From NCBI GenBank assembly GCA_963748385.1, contig CAVVIQ010000012.1, positions 496,001 through 560,000 on the forward strand: a stretch of 64,000 nt of DNA, written 5' to 3'. Position numbers and translations under genes: made by a program. This document shows positions 19,285 to 29,098 of this stretch, one piece after another. Below the pieces are notes generated by a model, which was not told the origin of the DNA, made no database searches, and worked only from the letters and a program-made list of their open reading frames with translations. Origin of the DNA: Rhodoblastus sp963748385 (GTDB lineage: Bacteria > Pseudomonadota > Alphaproteobacteria > Rhizobiales > Beijerinckiaceae). The stretch's first letter is position 1; the number at the start of each line of letters is the position of its first letter.

Positions 19285-21120
19285 TCAGGCGGGCAGGCTT
19301 TCCAGTTCGTCGATCAGCCCCTCGATCATCGACAGGCCGATGTTCCAGAAAGCAGGATCGCGCGCGTCGAGGCCGAAGGGCGCGAGCAGTTCCGAATAAT
19401 GTTTCGAGCCGCCCGCCGAAAGCAAAGCGAAATATTTTTCGACAAAGCCGGGCTCGGCCTTCTGATAGACGCCGTAAAGCGAATTCACCAGGCAATCGCC
19501 GAAGGCGTAGGCGTAGACGTAGAACGGTGAATGGATGAAATGCGGAATATAGGTCCAGAACGTCTCGTATCCCGGCATGAGCTCGACCGAGGGTCCAAGG
19601 CTCTCCGCCTGCGCGGCCGTCCACAATTCGCAGATGCGCTCGGCCGTCAATTCGCCCTGGCGGCGCTCCTCGTGGAAACTGCGCTCGAAGGAATAGAAGG
19701 CGATCTGCCGCACCACCGTATTGAGCATGTCCTCGACCTTGGAGGCCAGCAAGGCCCGGCGTTCGCGCGGCTCCTTCGCTTCCGCCAGGAGCGCCCGGAA
19801 AGTCAGCATTTCGCCGAAGACCGAGGCGGTCTCGGCGAGCGTCAGCGGCGTCGGGGCCATCAGCGGGCCATTGGGCGCCGCCAGAACCTGATGCACGCCA
19901 TGGCCGAGTTCGTGGGCCAGCGTCATCACGTCGCGCGGCTTGCCCTGGTAATTGAGCAGGACATAAGGATGCACGGACGTGCTGGTGGGATGGGCGAAGG
20001 CGCCCGGCGCCTTGCCGGGCCGCACCGGCGCGTCGATCCACTGGCGGTCGAAGAATTGCTGGGCGATTTCCGCCATTTCCGGCGCGAAGGCGCGATAGGC
20101 GCCAAGAACGGCGGCGCGCGCCTGGGACCAGTCATAGACCGCCCTCGGCGCGTCGGGCAGAGGCGCGTTGCGGTCCCAATGGCGCAGCTTTTCCTTGCCG
20201 AACCAGTGGGCCTTCAGCCGGTAATAGCGGTGCGACAGGCGCGGATAGGCCGCGCGCACCGCCGCGACCATGGCGTTCACCACTTCCGGCTCGACGCGGT
20301 TCGAGAGATGGCGCGAGGCGGCGACGTCCTTGAATCCGCGCCACTGGTCGGAAATCTCCTTGTCCTTGGCCAGGACGTTGGAGATCTGCGTGAAGACGCG
20401 CAGATTGTCCCTGAGCGTGGCGGCGATGGCGTCCGAGGCCTTTTCGCGCATCTTCTCGTCGGGATCCTGGAACAGGTTGAGCGCCGGCTCGAGCGTCATT
20501 TCCTGGCCGTCGATCTCGAAGCGCAGCGAGGCGATGGTCTCGTCGAACAGCCGGTTCCAGGCGGAATGTCCCGTCACCGATTTTTCGTGGAAGAGCCGTT
20601 CGATGCGGTCGTCGAGCTGATAGGGCTTTTCGAGCCGCAGATCCTCGATCCAGGGACGGTAACGGGAAAGCGGCTTCCGCTCCATCGCCTTGGCCAGGGC
20701 GATGTCGTCGAGACGGTTCAGCTCGAGCTGAAAGAACAGCAGGTTGGTGGAGGCCGCCGTCACCTTCTCCTGCGCGTCGCCATAGAATTTGGCGCGAACC
20801 GGGTCGATGGTGTTTTCGGCGTAGGACAGGCCGGCGAAGGACATGATCCGCGTCGCCAGATCGTCGATCGCCTCATAGCGCGCGATCGCCTCGTGAAGCT
20901 TTTCGGACGCATCCGGCGCGGCGAGCAGCCCCGCGAGCGCGCCGCGATAGACCGCGGCGAATTCCCGGCACTCGTGGCCTAGACGCTTCAGATCCTCGGC
21001 GAAGCGCGGACTGTCCAGTCCTTCATAGAGATCGTCCAGCCGCCAGCGCGGCAAATCTTCAGCCGGCGCGGCGCCGGAGGCTTGCCTGCTGTAAACGGGC
21101 GTCTGGAATGCACGGAACAT
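19285..21120 (-). CDS. pepF: M3 family oligoendopeptidase (PepF-type)
   Basis: A zinc oligopeptidase that hydrolyses short peptides in the cytoplasm. About 611 residues with the HELGH zinc motif near residue 403 and typical M3B sequences LLNYQGKPRDVMTLAHE and YAYAFGDCLVNSLY. I chose the ATG at 21120; a TTG 21 bases further upstream is in frame but has no ribosome-binding site. The length fits PepF-type enzymes (about 600). Confidence 0.93.
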   Translation of the reverse strand: MFRAFQTPVYSRQASGAAPAEDLPRWRLDDLYEGLDSPRFAEDLKRLGHECREFAAVYRGALAGLLAAPDASEKLHEAIARYEAIDDLATRIMSFAGLSYAENTIDPVRAKFYGDAQEKVTAASTNLLFFQLELNRLDDIALAKAMERKPLSRYRPWIEDLRLEKPYQLDDRIERLFHEKSVTGHSAWNRLFDETIASLRFEIDGQEMTLEPALNLFQDPDEKMREKASDAIAATLRDNLRVFTQISNVLAKDKEISDQWRGFKDVAASRHLSNRVEPEVVNAMVAAVRAAYPRLSHRYYRLKAHWFGKEKLRHWDRNAPLPDAPRAVYDWSQARAAVLGAYRAFAPEMAEIAQQFFDRQWIDAPVRPGKAPGAFAHPTSTSVHPYVLLNYQGKPRDVMTLAHELGHGVHQVLAAPNGPLMAPTPLTLAETASVFGEMLTFRALLAEAKEPRERRALLASKVEDMLNTVVRQIAFYSFERSFHEERRQGELTAERICELWTAAQAESLGPSVELMPGYETFWTYIPHFIHSPFYVYAYAFGDCLVNSLYGVYQKAEPGFVEKYFALLSAGGSKHYSELLAPFGLDARDPAFWNIGLSMIEGLIDELESLPA

Positions 21121-21232
21121 GGCGCTGCCAAGCCTCTGCAAGAATCATCTGCAATGACAAATCACAATATTGGGCGGAGGCCGCCAGGATCAACCTGTTT
21201 CGACGTCCGAAGCGTTCAAACTCGCCGGAAAA

Positions 21233-22015
21233 TCATTTGGTCGCGATCACATAGGCGAAACTTGAAACCGCGCGCCAGTCGCGGCGTTCGGCGATGCGGT
21301 TGAACGCCGCGTCGATCTGCCTCAATCCGGGAATTTTCCAGAAATAGGCGTATCCCCAGAAAGGCAGGATGACGGCGTCGGAAAAGCCCGCCTCGCGAAG
21401 CATGGGCATGATCTTGCTCTCGCTGCTGAAGCAATGATCGTAATAGGCGGGGAATTTCGGATCGTCGCCGTCGGGCTTGCGCTCAGGAAACAGGGTTTCC
21501 AGAATGAAGCGGGACATGCGCTCGGGCATCAACCGGTTCAGCGTATAGGGAACGGCGTAGAGGGTCGGGAAAAAGGACAGGGCGACGCCGCCCGGCGCCA
21601 GCACTTCGCCGATGTTGCGCCACATCGCCGGAACATCCGGCACATGCTCCATCACCATACGGCAATAGGCGAGGTCATACTTGCCGCGTCCCAGAATTTC
21701 CGGGGCGCGCGGCGAGGTGATGTCGCATTTTATCTTGCCATAGCCCGAAGGGGCCAAGGCAAGTTCATGGGCCGAAATATCGTTCAGGGTGATGTCCAGC
21801 CCGAACTCGGCGGCCTCGATCGGCTGGAAAAGCGGATCGCGCCCGGCGCCGATTTCGAGATGGCGGCGCAACCCGCGCTCGCGCGAAAGCTCGACGATGG
21901 TCGGTTTGTAATTCTCCCAGCACCAGTGCCAGTGCGAAGGATAGCCGAGATCGGCGACGATCCTGCGGACGTCGTCGGCGGCGGGCGAGGTGTTCAGGAC
22001 GAGAGCGTCGGTCAT
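21233..22015 (-). CDS. Class I SAM-dependent methyltransferase
   Basis: 260 residues. The SAM-binding region begins HLEIGAGRDPLFQ, with the motif II Asp in FGLDITLNDIS and motif IV YDLAYCRMVMEHVPD. The C-terminal half (HCFSSESKIMPMLREAGFSD and following) is typical of small-molecule or glycan methyltransferases. It is divergent from the glycosyltransferase gene next door, and the 173-bp gap must hold promoters for both. Glycan modification is a reasonable guess from this neighbour only. Confidence 0.85.
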   Translation of the reverse strand: MTDALVLNTSPAADDVRRIVADLGYPSHWHWCWENYKPTIVELSRERGLRRHLEIGAGRDPLFQPIEAAEFGLDITLNDISAHELALAPSGYGKIKCDITSPRAPEILGRGKYDLAYCRMVMEHVPDVPAMWRNIGEVLAPGGVALSFFPTLYAVPYTLNRLMPERMSRFILETLFPERKPDGDDPKFPAYYDHCFSSESKIMPMLREAGFSDAVILPFWGYAYFWKIPGLRQIDAAFNRIAERRDWRAVSSFAYVIATK

Positions 22016-22188
22016 TGCGGCTCCGGAAACAGGCTTGGCGCGATCCTAAGACAGCCGGTTTAACGGCCTGTTGCCGAATATGGTCACCGGCGGCTTTCGA
22101 TCCGGCGCGACGGCTGGCGCGTTCAACGAAGAATAAGACCTTTGCGCCATGCTCGGCGGCCAGACAGATGCGACAGGCAGGAAAGAGG

Positions 22189-23421
22189 ATGGGCGCGAAG
22201 CTTCATATTGTGATCGTCATCGACCACGCCTCGATCACGGGCGGCCAGGCCAAGGTCGCGCTGCAAAGCGCCATCGCCCTCAAACAGGCGGGGTTCGAGC
22301 CGATCGTCTTCGCCTCCGCCGGCCCGGCCGATCCGCAACTGGCGGAGGCCGGGGTCGAGGTCGTCTGCCTCGGCCAGCACGATCTGCTCGGCAATCCTTC
22401 GGTCGCAGCCGGCGCGGCGCAGGGAATCTGGAATTTCGCCGCCGCCCGCGAGATGAAAAAACTGCTGGCGCGCCTGCCGCCCGGACGCGCCATCGTCCAT
22501 GTCCACGGCTGGGCCAAGGCCATGTCGGGGGCCTTCGCCCCGGCGGTCCGCGCGGCGGGCGTTCCGGCGGTCTACACGTTTCACGAATATTTCCTGTTCT
22601 GCCCCAATGGCGGCTTCTACGATTATCGGCGACATCATGTGTGCGGCCTGGAGCCGCTTTCCGCCGCCTGCTGGGCGCGCAATTGCGACACCCGCGGCTA
22701 TTCCGGCAAGATCTGGCGCAGCGCCCGGCACGTGGCGATGGAAAGTGTCGCCGGAATGCCGAAGCTTTTTTCGGATTTCATCGTCATTTCGGATTTCCAG
22801 TCGGCGATCGTGACGCCGCGCCTGCCGACGGGCGCGCGCGTGCATCACATTTCCAACCCGATCGACGCCGAGGATTTCGGACGCAAGCCGGCTCCAGCCT
22901 CGGGCGACTTCCTGTTCGTCGGCCGGCTTGGGCCGGAAAAAGGCGTGTTCTATTTCGCCGAAGCCGCGCGCAAGGCGGGCGTGACGCCAGTTTTCGTCGG
23001 AGACGGCCCCTCGGCTGGCGAAATTCGCGCGCTTTATCCCGACGCCATGCTGCTCGGCTGGAAATCGCCGGCCGAGGTCAGGCAATTGATGAGGAACGCC
23101 CGCGCCCTCGCCTTCCCCTCGCTCTGGTACGAAGGCCAGCCCCTGACCGTTCTCGAAGCCAAGGCGACCGGCCTGCCGATCGTCGTCTCGGACGCCTGCG
23201 CCGGCCGCGACGAAGTGGACGACGGTGAAACCGGCTTCTGGTTCAGGAGCCAGGACGCCGATGATCTGGCGGACAAGCTCGAAAAGCTCAAGGACGACGA
23301 GCTGGTCGCGAAAATGTCCAACGCCGCCTATGACCGCTTCTGGGCCGATCCGCCGACCATGGCGCGCCATGTCGCGCGCCTCGGCGCGGTTTACGAAAAT
23401 ATGACCTCCCGGCGCGGCTGA
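22189..23421 (+). CDS. Glycosyltransferase family 4-type protein
   Basis: 410 residues with a GT-B fold. The N-terminal part has VIDHASITGGQAKVALQSAIAL. The C-terminal nucleotide-sugar domain has FVGRLGPEKGVFYFAEAA, a GWKSPAEVRQLM segment and the EX7E region in SLWYEGQPLTVLEAKATGLPIVVSDACAGRDEV. The start at the ATG at 22189 follows AGGAAAG. The acceptor is unknown: neighbouring genes do not form a polysaccharide cluster. Confidence 0.9.
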   Translation: MGAKLHIVIVIDHASITGGQAKVALQSAIALKQAGFEPIVFASAGPADPQLAEAGVEVVCLGQHDLLGNPSVAAGAAQGIWNFAAAREMKKLLARLPPGRAIVHVHGWAKAMSGAFAPAVRAAGVPAVYTFHEYFLFCPNGGFYDYRRHHVCGLEPLSAACWARNCDTRGYSGKIWRSARHVAMESVAGMPKLFSDFIVISDFQSAIVTPRLPTGARVHHISNPIDAEDFGRKPAPASGDFLFVGRLGPEKGVFYFAEAARKAGVTPVFVGDGPSAGEIRALYPDAMLLGWKSPAEVRQLMRNARALAFPSLWYEGQPLTVLEAKATGLPIVVSDACAGRDEVDDGETGFWFRSQDADDLADKLEKLKDDELVAKMSNAAYDRFWADPPTMARHVARLGAVYENMTSRRG

Positions 23422-23574
23422 CGTTTTTCGCCCGTGCAAGGGATCCGAACGGGCGCCGCCGGACGCGGCGCTGGCGTTTGGCCGGCCTTCGGCGGAAACG
23501 CCCATTAACACGGCATTTACCCTAATCGCGCAGCATGTTGGCCGCGCCGGCGCCGCATAGCTGAAAGAAAGAAA

Positions 23575-25059
23575 ATGATTTCAACCGTCCTGATCGCAGA
23601 TGACGATCCCGTCCAACGCCGCCTGCTCGAAGCCATGGTGCGGCGATTCGGCTACGAGACGGAATGCGTCGAGGGCGGCGAGGCGGCGCTGGCGCGGATG
23701 CTGGCCGTCGACCGGCCCGGGATTGATCTGCTGATTCTCGATCTCGTCATGCCTGACCTCGACGGCATGGGCGTGCTGTCGCGGATGCGCGAAAGCAAGA
23801 TGACGACCCCGGTCATCGTCCAGACCGCCCATGGCTCGATCGAGGCGGTCATTTCCGCGATGCGCGCCGGCGCGCTCGATTTCGTGGTCAAGCCGGTCGG
23901 CGCCGAACGCTTGCAGATTTCGATCAAGAACGCCCTGCGCTTCGAGGCGCTCGAAGGCGAAATCCGCCGCATCGGCCGCCGCGCCTCCGGTCAGATGACC
24001 TTCCGCGACATTCTGTCGCGCGGCGAGGACATGGCGCGGGCGATCCGGCTCGGCGAGCGCGCCGCCAAATCCAATATTCCCGTGCTGATCGAGGGCGAAT
24101 CCGGCGTCGGCAAGGAATTGTTGGCCCGCGCGATCCTGGGCGCGTCGGAACGGCGCGGCAAGCCTTTCGTGGTGGTGAATTGCGGCGCCCTGCCGCAGAA
24201 TCTGGTCGAGTCGATCCTGTTTGGCCACGAGAAAGGCGCCTTCACCGGAGCGACCGAGAAACACGCCGGCAAATTCGTCGAGGCCAATGGCGGCACCTTG
24301 TTCCTCGACGAGGTCGGCGAATTGCCGTTCGAAACCCAGGTCAAGCTGCTGCGCGCGCTTCAGGAGGGCGAAATCGATCCGGTCGGCGCCCGCAAGCCGG
24401 CGCGGGTCGACGTCCGCCTGATCTCGGCGACCAACCAGAACCTGATCGAACTGGTCAAGCAGGGCCGCTTTCGTGAAGACCTTTATTACCGACTCAACGT
24501 CTTCCCCATTTCCATCCCGCCCCTGCGCGCGCGCCGGGTCGATATTCCCGACCTCGCCCGGCGCTTCCTCGCCCGATTCGCCGCCGAGGAAGGCAAAAGA
24601 TTGCGCGGGCTTTCGTCCGAATCCCTGGCCATGCTCTCGACCTATGACTGGCCGGGCAATGTGCGCCAACTCGAAAACGCCATTTTCCGGGCGGTGGTGC
24701 TGGCCGACGGCGACGAGCTGACGGTCGCGGAATTTCCCCAGATCGCCGCCCATGTCCAGGGTTTCGACGTCCGCGTGCCTCCGGCGCCGCCGCCGGTCGG
24801 CGCGCGCGAGATCCAGCGGGAAATCGTGCGCGTCGAGATGCGCGACCCCAATGTCCTGAAACTGCTCGACGAGAATGGCGACGTGCGCCGCCTCGACTGG
24901 CTGGAGGAAAAGGCGATCCGCTTCGCCTTGACCCATTATCGCGGCCAGATGTCGGAAATGGCGCGCAAGCTCGGCATAGGCCGCTCGACGCTCTATCGGA
25001 AAATGAAGGAATATGGCCTCGCCGAGGACGCGGCTGGCGGCGACGCCAACGCCGCGTGA
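23575..25059 (+). CDS. Sigma-54-dependent response regulator (NtrC-type)
   Basis: 494 residues in three domains. The receiver domain (1-120) has the acidic pocket at Asp9-Asp11, phospho-acceptor Asp56 and Lys106. The AAA+ domain (about 140-370) has Walker A GESGVGKE at 174-181, the sigma-54 contact loop GAFTGA at 221-226 and Walker B LFLDEVGE. The C-terminal Fis-type helix-turn-helix (about 455-482) has MARKLGIGRSTLYRKM. It should activate RpoN-dependent promoters when phosphorylated. No histidine kinase gene lies nearby, so it is an orphan regulator here. The ribosome-binding site is weak (GAAAG). Confidence 0.93.
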   Translation: MISTVLIADDDPVQRRLLEAMVRRFGYETECVEGGEAALARMLAVDRPGIDLLILDLVMPDLDGMGVLSRMRESKMTTPVIVQTAHGSIEAVISAMRAGALDFVVKPVGAERLQISIKNALRFEALEGEIRRIGRRASGQMTFRDILSRGEDMARAIRLGERAAKSNIPVLIEGESGVGKELLARAILGASERRGKPFVVVNCGALPQNLVESILFGHEKGAFTGATEKHAGKFVEANGGTLFLDEVGELPFETQVKLLRALQEGEIDPVGARKPARVDVRLISATNQNLIELVKQGRFREDLYYRLNVFPISIPPLRARRVDIPDLARRFLARFAAEEGKRLRGLSSESLAMLSTYDWPGNVRQLENAIFRAVVLADGDELTVAEFPQIAAHVQGFDVRVPPAPPPVGAREIQREIVRVEMRDPNVLKLLDENGDVRRLDWLEEKAIRFALTHYRGQMSEMARKLGIGRSTLYRKMKEYGLAEDAAGGDANAA

Positions 25060-25255
25060 GCGTCCGGCCGGAGACGTAACATTCCCGTGATCCGCGCGAT
25101 TTTGCTGAAAAGGCAGGTTGCGTCGAAACGCCGGGCGCCTCTAAGCACTGGCGCGACCTGACAGGAACGGGACCGGGAGCGCGACAGTTCCCCGGCCCGA
25201 TTGACGTTTCCGGAGCGTGCGGCAAACTCGTGGAACAGGTTTGAAAGGCTTCGGA

Positions 25256-26818
25256 ATGGTCTCGTTCGGTTCCTCCGCCGCAAGATTACGGACGGCGGCG
25301 ACCCTCGCGGCGCTGGCGGCCGCCGGCGCGGCTTTCGCGCAAGGCCCGGCGCCCGCGGCCGAACCGGTCAGACCCCCGCCGACCGCAACCCAACCGCCGG
25401 CGTCGCCTCCCGCGGCCGCGGCCGCTCCGGCTCAAGCCCAAACCCCGTCGCCCCAGCAACCCGCGCAAGCCGCGCCGCCGCCCCCGCCGTCGCCGCGCCA
25501 GGTCTGGACCACGCCGCCTGGGCCGAACAAGCCGACCCTGAACCAGGCCATTCGCGACGCCCTCGCCCGCGACCGGAAACAAGCGGGACAGCTGACCGAA
25601 CAGCAAGGCGCCATTCGCCGCGCCGTCGACGTTTTTTACGCCAGCCGGGGCGACGCGCCGGTCTGGCTCGACCATGGTCAATGGACGCCTCAAGGGCGGT
25701 CCGTTTTCGAACGTTTGCGGCATGCGCCCGAAGACGGCCTCGACCTGAGCGCCTATCGCGTCTATTCGCTCGGCGCCGGCCCTGATTCCTCCCTCCCGCT
25801 CGGCGACGTCGCTTTGTCCGAAGCCGTCGCGGCCTATGCCTTCCAGGCCAGCGGCGGCCGGATCGACCCGGCCAGGATTTCAAAAATGATCGGCGCGCGG
25901 CCCCCGGTCGTCCCGGCGGCGCAGGCGCTCGACGAGACGAGCAGATCCGCCGACGCGGGCAAGGCCTTGCAGGCCTATAACCCGCAGCAGCCAGGCTATC
26001 TGGCGCTGAAAGCGAAGCTCGCCGAGTTGCGCGCGCGGCCCGCCCGAACGGCTCGGCTCGCCCTGAACGGGCGCGGTCGCTGGATCAGCGACGGGACGGC
26101 CGCCGCGCCGCGCGAGACGAGGCTCGAGGACGAACTCCTGACCAATATGGAGTTCTGGCGCTGGCTGCCGCGCGATCTCGGCGCCGACCGGGTCATGGTC
26201 AATGTGCCGGAATTCACGGCGCGGCTCTACCGCAACAACGAGCCGGTCCTGTCGATCCGGGTCATCACCGGCAAACCGGGCAAGCCGACGCCGCTGTTTT
26301 CCAACCAGATCCGTTACATCGTCGTCAATCCGTCGTGGAATGTGCCGCAGTCGATCATCAGAAATGAAATGCTGGCGCATCTGGGCGCCCTGCGCGAGCA
26401 GGGCTACGAGATCCGCTATGTCGGCGGCCGGCTTCATATCCGTCAGCCGCCGGGCGAACGCAACGCCCTAGGCCGGATCAAGTTCCTCTTTCCCAACGAT
26501 TACTCCGTCTATATGCACGACACCCCGACGCGCCGGTTGTTCGCCGCCTCGCGCCGCGCTTTCAGCCATGGCTGCGTGCGCGTCGATCAGCCCTTCAAAC
26601 TGGCGGTGGATCTGTTGCAGCCGGAAAACGGCTGGGACGAAGAGCGGATCAAGAAAATGCTCGGCCCGCGCGAGCGCTGGGTGACGCTGCCGCGGCCGGT
26701 GCCGGTCCACATCGTCTATTTCACGGCGGCGGTGGACGACACCGGCGCGCTCAAGCAGTTCGACGACATCTATGGCTACGATCGCAAGGCCCGCGAAATG
26801 CTTGGCCTCGGCGGGTGA
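25256..26818 (+). CDS. L,D-transpeptidase, YcbB-type, exported
   Basis: Forms 3-3 crosslinks in peptidoglycan or anchors proteins to it. About 520 residues: signal peptide (AATLAALAAAGAAFAQ), a Pro/Ala/Gln-rich linker (residues 30-100), a scaffold region, and the C-terminal YkuD catalytic domain with YMHDTPTRRLF and SHGCVRV (nucleophile near Cys440). The arrangement resembles LdtD/YcbB rather than the small YkuD enzymes. The ATG at 25256 is chosen from AAGG eight bases upstream. It is followed by another wall-type gene. Confidence 0.93.
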   Translation: MVSFGSSAARLRTAATLAALAAAGAAFAQGPAPAAEPVRPPPTATQPPASPPAAAAAPAQAQTPSPQQPAQAAPPPPPSPRQVWTTPPGPNKPTLNQAIRDALARDRKQAGQLTEQQGAIRRAVDVFYASRGDAPVWLDHGQWTPQGRSVFERLRHAPEDGLDLSAYRVYSLGAGPDSSLPLGDVALSEAVAAYAFQASGGRIDPARISKMIGARPPVVPAAQALDETSRSADAGKALQAYNPQQPGYLALKAKLAELRARPARTARLALNGRGRWISDGTAAAPRETRLEDELLTNMEFWRWLPRDLGADRVMVNVPEFTARLYRNNEPVLSIRVITGKPGKPTPLFSNQIRYIVVNPSWNVPQSIIRNEMLAHLGALREQGYEIRYVGGRLHIRQPPGERNALGRIKFLFPNDYSVYMHDTPTRRLFAASRRAFSHGCVRVDQPFKLAVDLLQPENGWDEERIKKMLGPRERWVTLPRPVPVHIVYFTAAVDDTGALKQFDDIYGYDRKAREMLGLGG

Positions 26819-26831
26819 TTGACTCAAGAAC

Positions 26832-26849
26832 GATCACGCAATCGTGATC
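26832..26849. repeat. Perfect inverted repeat after L,D-transpeptidase gene
   Basis: GATCACG and CGTGATC separated by CAAT, 13 bases after the stop codon at 26818. There is no T-tract on either side, so it is a poor intrinsic terminator. It may be an operator for the downstream gene or an mRNA 3'-end hairpin. Confidence 0.45.
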
Positions 26850-27076
26850 CTGCCCCAAAATCGCCGCGAAATTGGATCATTTCGCCACGCGCGGCAAAAA
26901 AGCGCGGGCTGGAGAATTTTTCATCCGGGCTGTGGCTTTGCCGACACAGATCTTATAGGAACAGGCGCCTGCGACAACGCTCGCGGGCCGACGCCCTCGA
27001 CGGGATCGTCACACTTTCGGTCAAGTTGCGTCCAGACCCGGAACCTGAAGGCAAGCAACTGGGAGAGCGTCCGATT

Positions 27077-28684
27077 TTGCCAGCACGCGCCGCAAAACTC
27101 CTGCTTCGGGCCAAAAGCCGCTTCCACGGCGGGCGGCGTTGCGCCGCCATTCTCGGGCTTCTCGCGCTTCTGACCCCCAGTGCGCTGGAATCGGCCGCCG
27201 CCAATGGCGACACCCGCACGCTCTACCTCTATCACGCGCACCGCAAGGATTCGATCGCGGCGACCTTCCGCGTCAACGGCCATTACGATCCGGCGGTGCT
27301 GAAACAGCTGAACTGGTTCCTGCGGGACTGGCGCAACGACCAGGAAGTCAACATGGACCCGCGGCTGTTCGACGTGCTGTGGGAGGCCTATCGCTCCGCC
27401 GGCCGCATGGCGCCGGACGATCCGGTCACCGTGCTCTCCGCCTATCGCAGCCCGGAAACCAACGCCATGCTGCGCCGACGCTCCCATCGCGTCGCCGAAC
27501 ATTCGCAGCACATGCTCGGCAAGGCGATGGACACCACGATTTCCGGCCTGTCGATGGAGAAGCTGCGCGAGGTCGGCATGCGCATGCAGCGCGGCGGCGT
27601 CGGCTATTATCCCGGTCTCAACTTCGTCCATCTCGACGTCGGCGGCGTGCGCCATTGGCCGCGCATGAACTACGACCAGCTCGCGCGCCTTTTTCCCGAC
27701 GGCAAGACGGTCTTCATCGCCTCCAACGGCAAGACCCTGCCCGGCTATGACCAGGCGCGCGCCGAGATCCTGGAGCGCGGCGGCGAGGCGCCGACTGTCG
27801 AGGAAGCCAATTCCGGCGGAATATTCGGCTTTTTCGCCAAACTTTTCGGCGGCGGCGCCGACGAGCAGGAGGACCGGCAGGTCGGCGGCGCGGCGGCGCC
27901 GACCGCCGTCGCCTCGGCGGAGACGGAGTCCGACCAACCGGCCGAACCGCCCCAGCGCCAGATGATGGCGGATGCGGAAGCCAATCTGCCGCACGGCGAA
28001 ACCTATATGGGCGCGCCGGACGCTCCCGGCCCCGGCCGGGAGGCGATCACGTCGCAACAGGCCGGAGCTCCCGTCCCGACGCCGCCCGAACGGCCCGCGA
28101 CGCCTGAGGAGCCGGCGCAGACCGCTGACGCCGGCGCGGCCGGCCAGGTTCTCGATATTCCCGCGCCGCCGCGCCGCCCGGACGATCTCGCCGTCGAGCC
28201 CGACGCCCCCCTGCCGCCGCCGCGACCCGCCGAATTCGCCGCCCTGCCGGATGTGATCAGGAACGGTTCGGCCCTCGACGCGCCCTTGCCTTTGCGCCTC
28301 TCGGCCGAGGACGCCAGGCCGGGCGCCGCGGCTCTCGCCTATGCGACGACCCTGCCGGCCGCCGCGCCCATGCCGCCGCCGCGTCCGCCCATGCCTTCGC
28401 TGCGCGACGCCGCGCGTGGCAAGGCGGCGGAGCAAGGCGCCGCCAGGGCGGTCGCGGGCGAAATGGTCCCGGCCCGCCTCGACCGCGCCGCGATCGCCGC
28501 CCTGGCGGCGCCGACGCCGCAAGACGGCGCGCCCCCCGCAGTCCGCGGCGGTTTCGCGCCGGCGCTGCGCGCCGCCGCCAGGCTCGATCCCTTCGCCGCC
28601 AACATCGCCGAGGACGGCGTCCAGACCGGGTTCAAGTCCAAAGCGACGCGTTTGAGCGCCAACGTCTTTTCCAGGCCGAATTAA
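27077..28684 (+). CDS. DUF882 (M15-like) exported protein with long disordered tail
   Basis: Probable periplasmic peptidoglycan-active or -binding protein of the DUF882/YcbK group, related to M15 DD-peptidases. After a signal peptide (CAAILGLLALLTPSALESAAA) comes the domain with LSAYRSPETNAMLRRRS, HSQHMLGKAMD and GGVGYYPGLNFVHLDVGGVRHW, which supply the metal-type His and Asp residues. The last 250 residues are Pro/Ala/Glu-rich and probably disordered. There is no upstream ATG giving a sensible leader. A TTG at 27077, 11 bases after GGGAG, gives a normal signal peptide (535 residues), so I use it. The 258 bp before it are non-coding. Confidence 0.82.
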   Translation: MPARAAKLLLRAKSRFHGGRRCAAILGLLALLTPSALESAAANGDTRTLYLYHAHRKDSIAATFRVNGHYDPAVLKQLNWFLRDWRNDQEVNMDPRLFDVLWEAYRSAGRMAPDDPVTVLSAYRSPETNAMLRRRSHRVAEHSQHMLGKAMDTTISGLSMEKLREVGMRMQRGGVGYYPGLNFVHLDVGGVRHWPRMNYDQLARLFPDGKTVFIASNGKTLPGYDQARAEILERGGEAPTVEEANSGGIFGFFAKLFGGGADEQEDRQVGGAAAPTAVASAETESDQPAEPPQRQMMADAEANLPHGETYMGAPDAPGPGREAITSQQAGAPVPTPPERPATPEEPAQTADAGAAGQVLDIPAPPRRPDDLAVEPDAPLPPPRPAEFAALPDVIRNGSALDAPLPLRLSAEDARPGAAALAYATTLPAAAPMPPPRPPMPSLRDAARGKAAEQGAARAVAGEMVPARLDRAAIAALAAPTPQDGAPPAVRGGFAPALRAAARLDPFAANIAEDGVQTGFKSKATRLSANVFSRPN

Positions 28685-28851
28685 CCCGCATTTTTCATCG
28701 GCGGCGCTACGGTTATTTTAATGTTAACCACTCGGAGCGAAGCTTGCTTCCGGCGGGAAGAAATTGGTTCCCGCCGCGAAGCGCCAGGGCGCTCGTGGGC
28801 GTCGTGGACGCCGCGCCGCCCTCGCGCCCTTCCGATCCGGGAAGTCAAGCC

Positions 28852-29052
28852 ATGATCCTCGAGCCGATCCAGGCCAGCGAATTCGCCAAAGCCCGCCCGC
28901 GCCGCAGCAATCCCGCCGCATGCCAATGGCGCCCCCTGCTGCGGCTTTCCGTCCTGGTCGCGGTCGGGATCGGAGCGGTTTCGGTGACGATCAATCCGGG
29001 CCGGGTGATGACCGCCGGCGCCGAAGCCGTCCAGGGCGCCAATTCCGTCTGA
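28852..29052 (+). CDS. Small single-pass membrane protein of unknown function
   Basis: 66 residues starting MILEPIQASEF, with a basic stretch (KARPRRS) then one hydrophobic segment (LLRLSVLVAVGIGAVSV). The predicted topology is cytoplasmic N-terminus, one membrane helix and a short outside tail. GGAAG lies eight bases upstream of the ATG. It is 46 bases before the DUF459 gene and probably in its transcript. No family recognised. Confidence 0.5.
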   Translation: MILEPIQASEFAKARPRRSNPAACQWRPLLRLSVLVAVGIGAVSVTINPGRVMTAGAEAVQGANSV

Positions 29053-29098
29053 TCCCCCGCCCCTCGCCCGGCGCGGCGAAATCGGCTAGACTGAAAAC

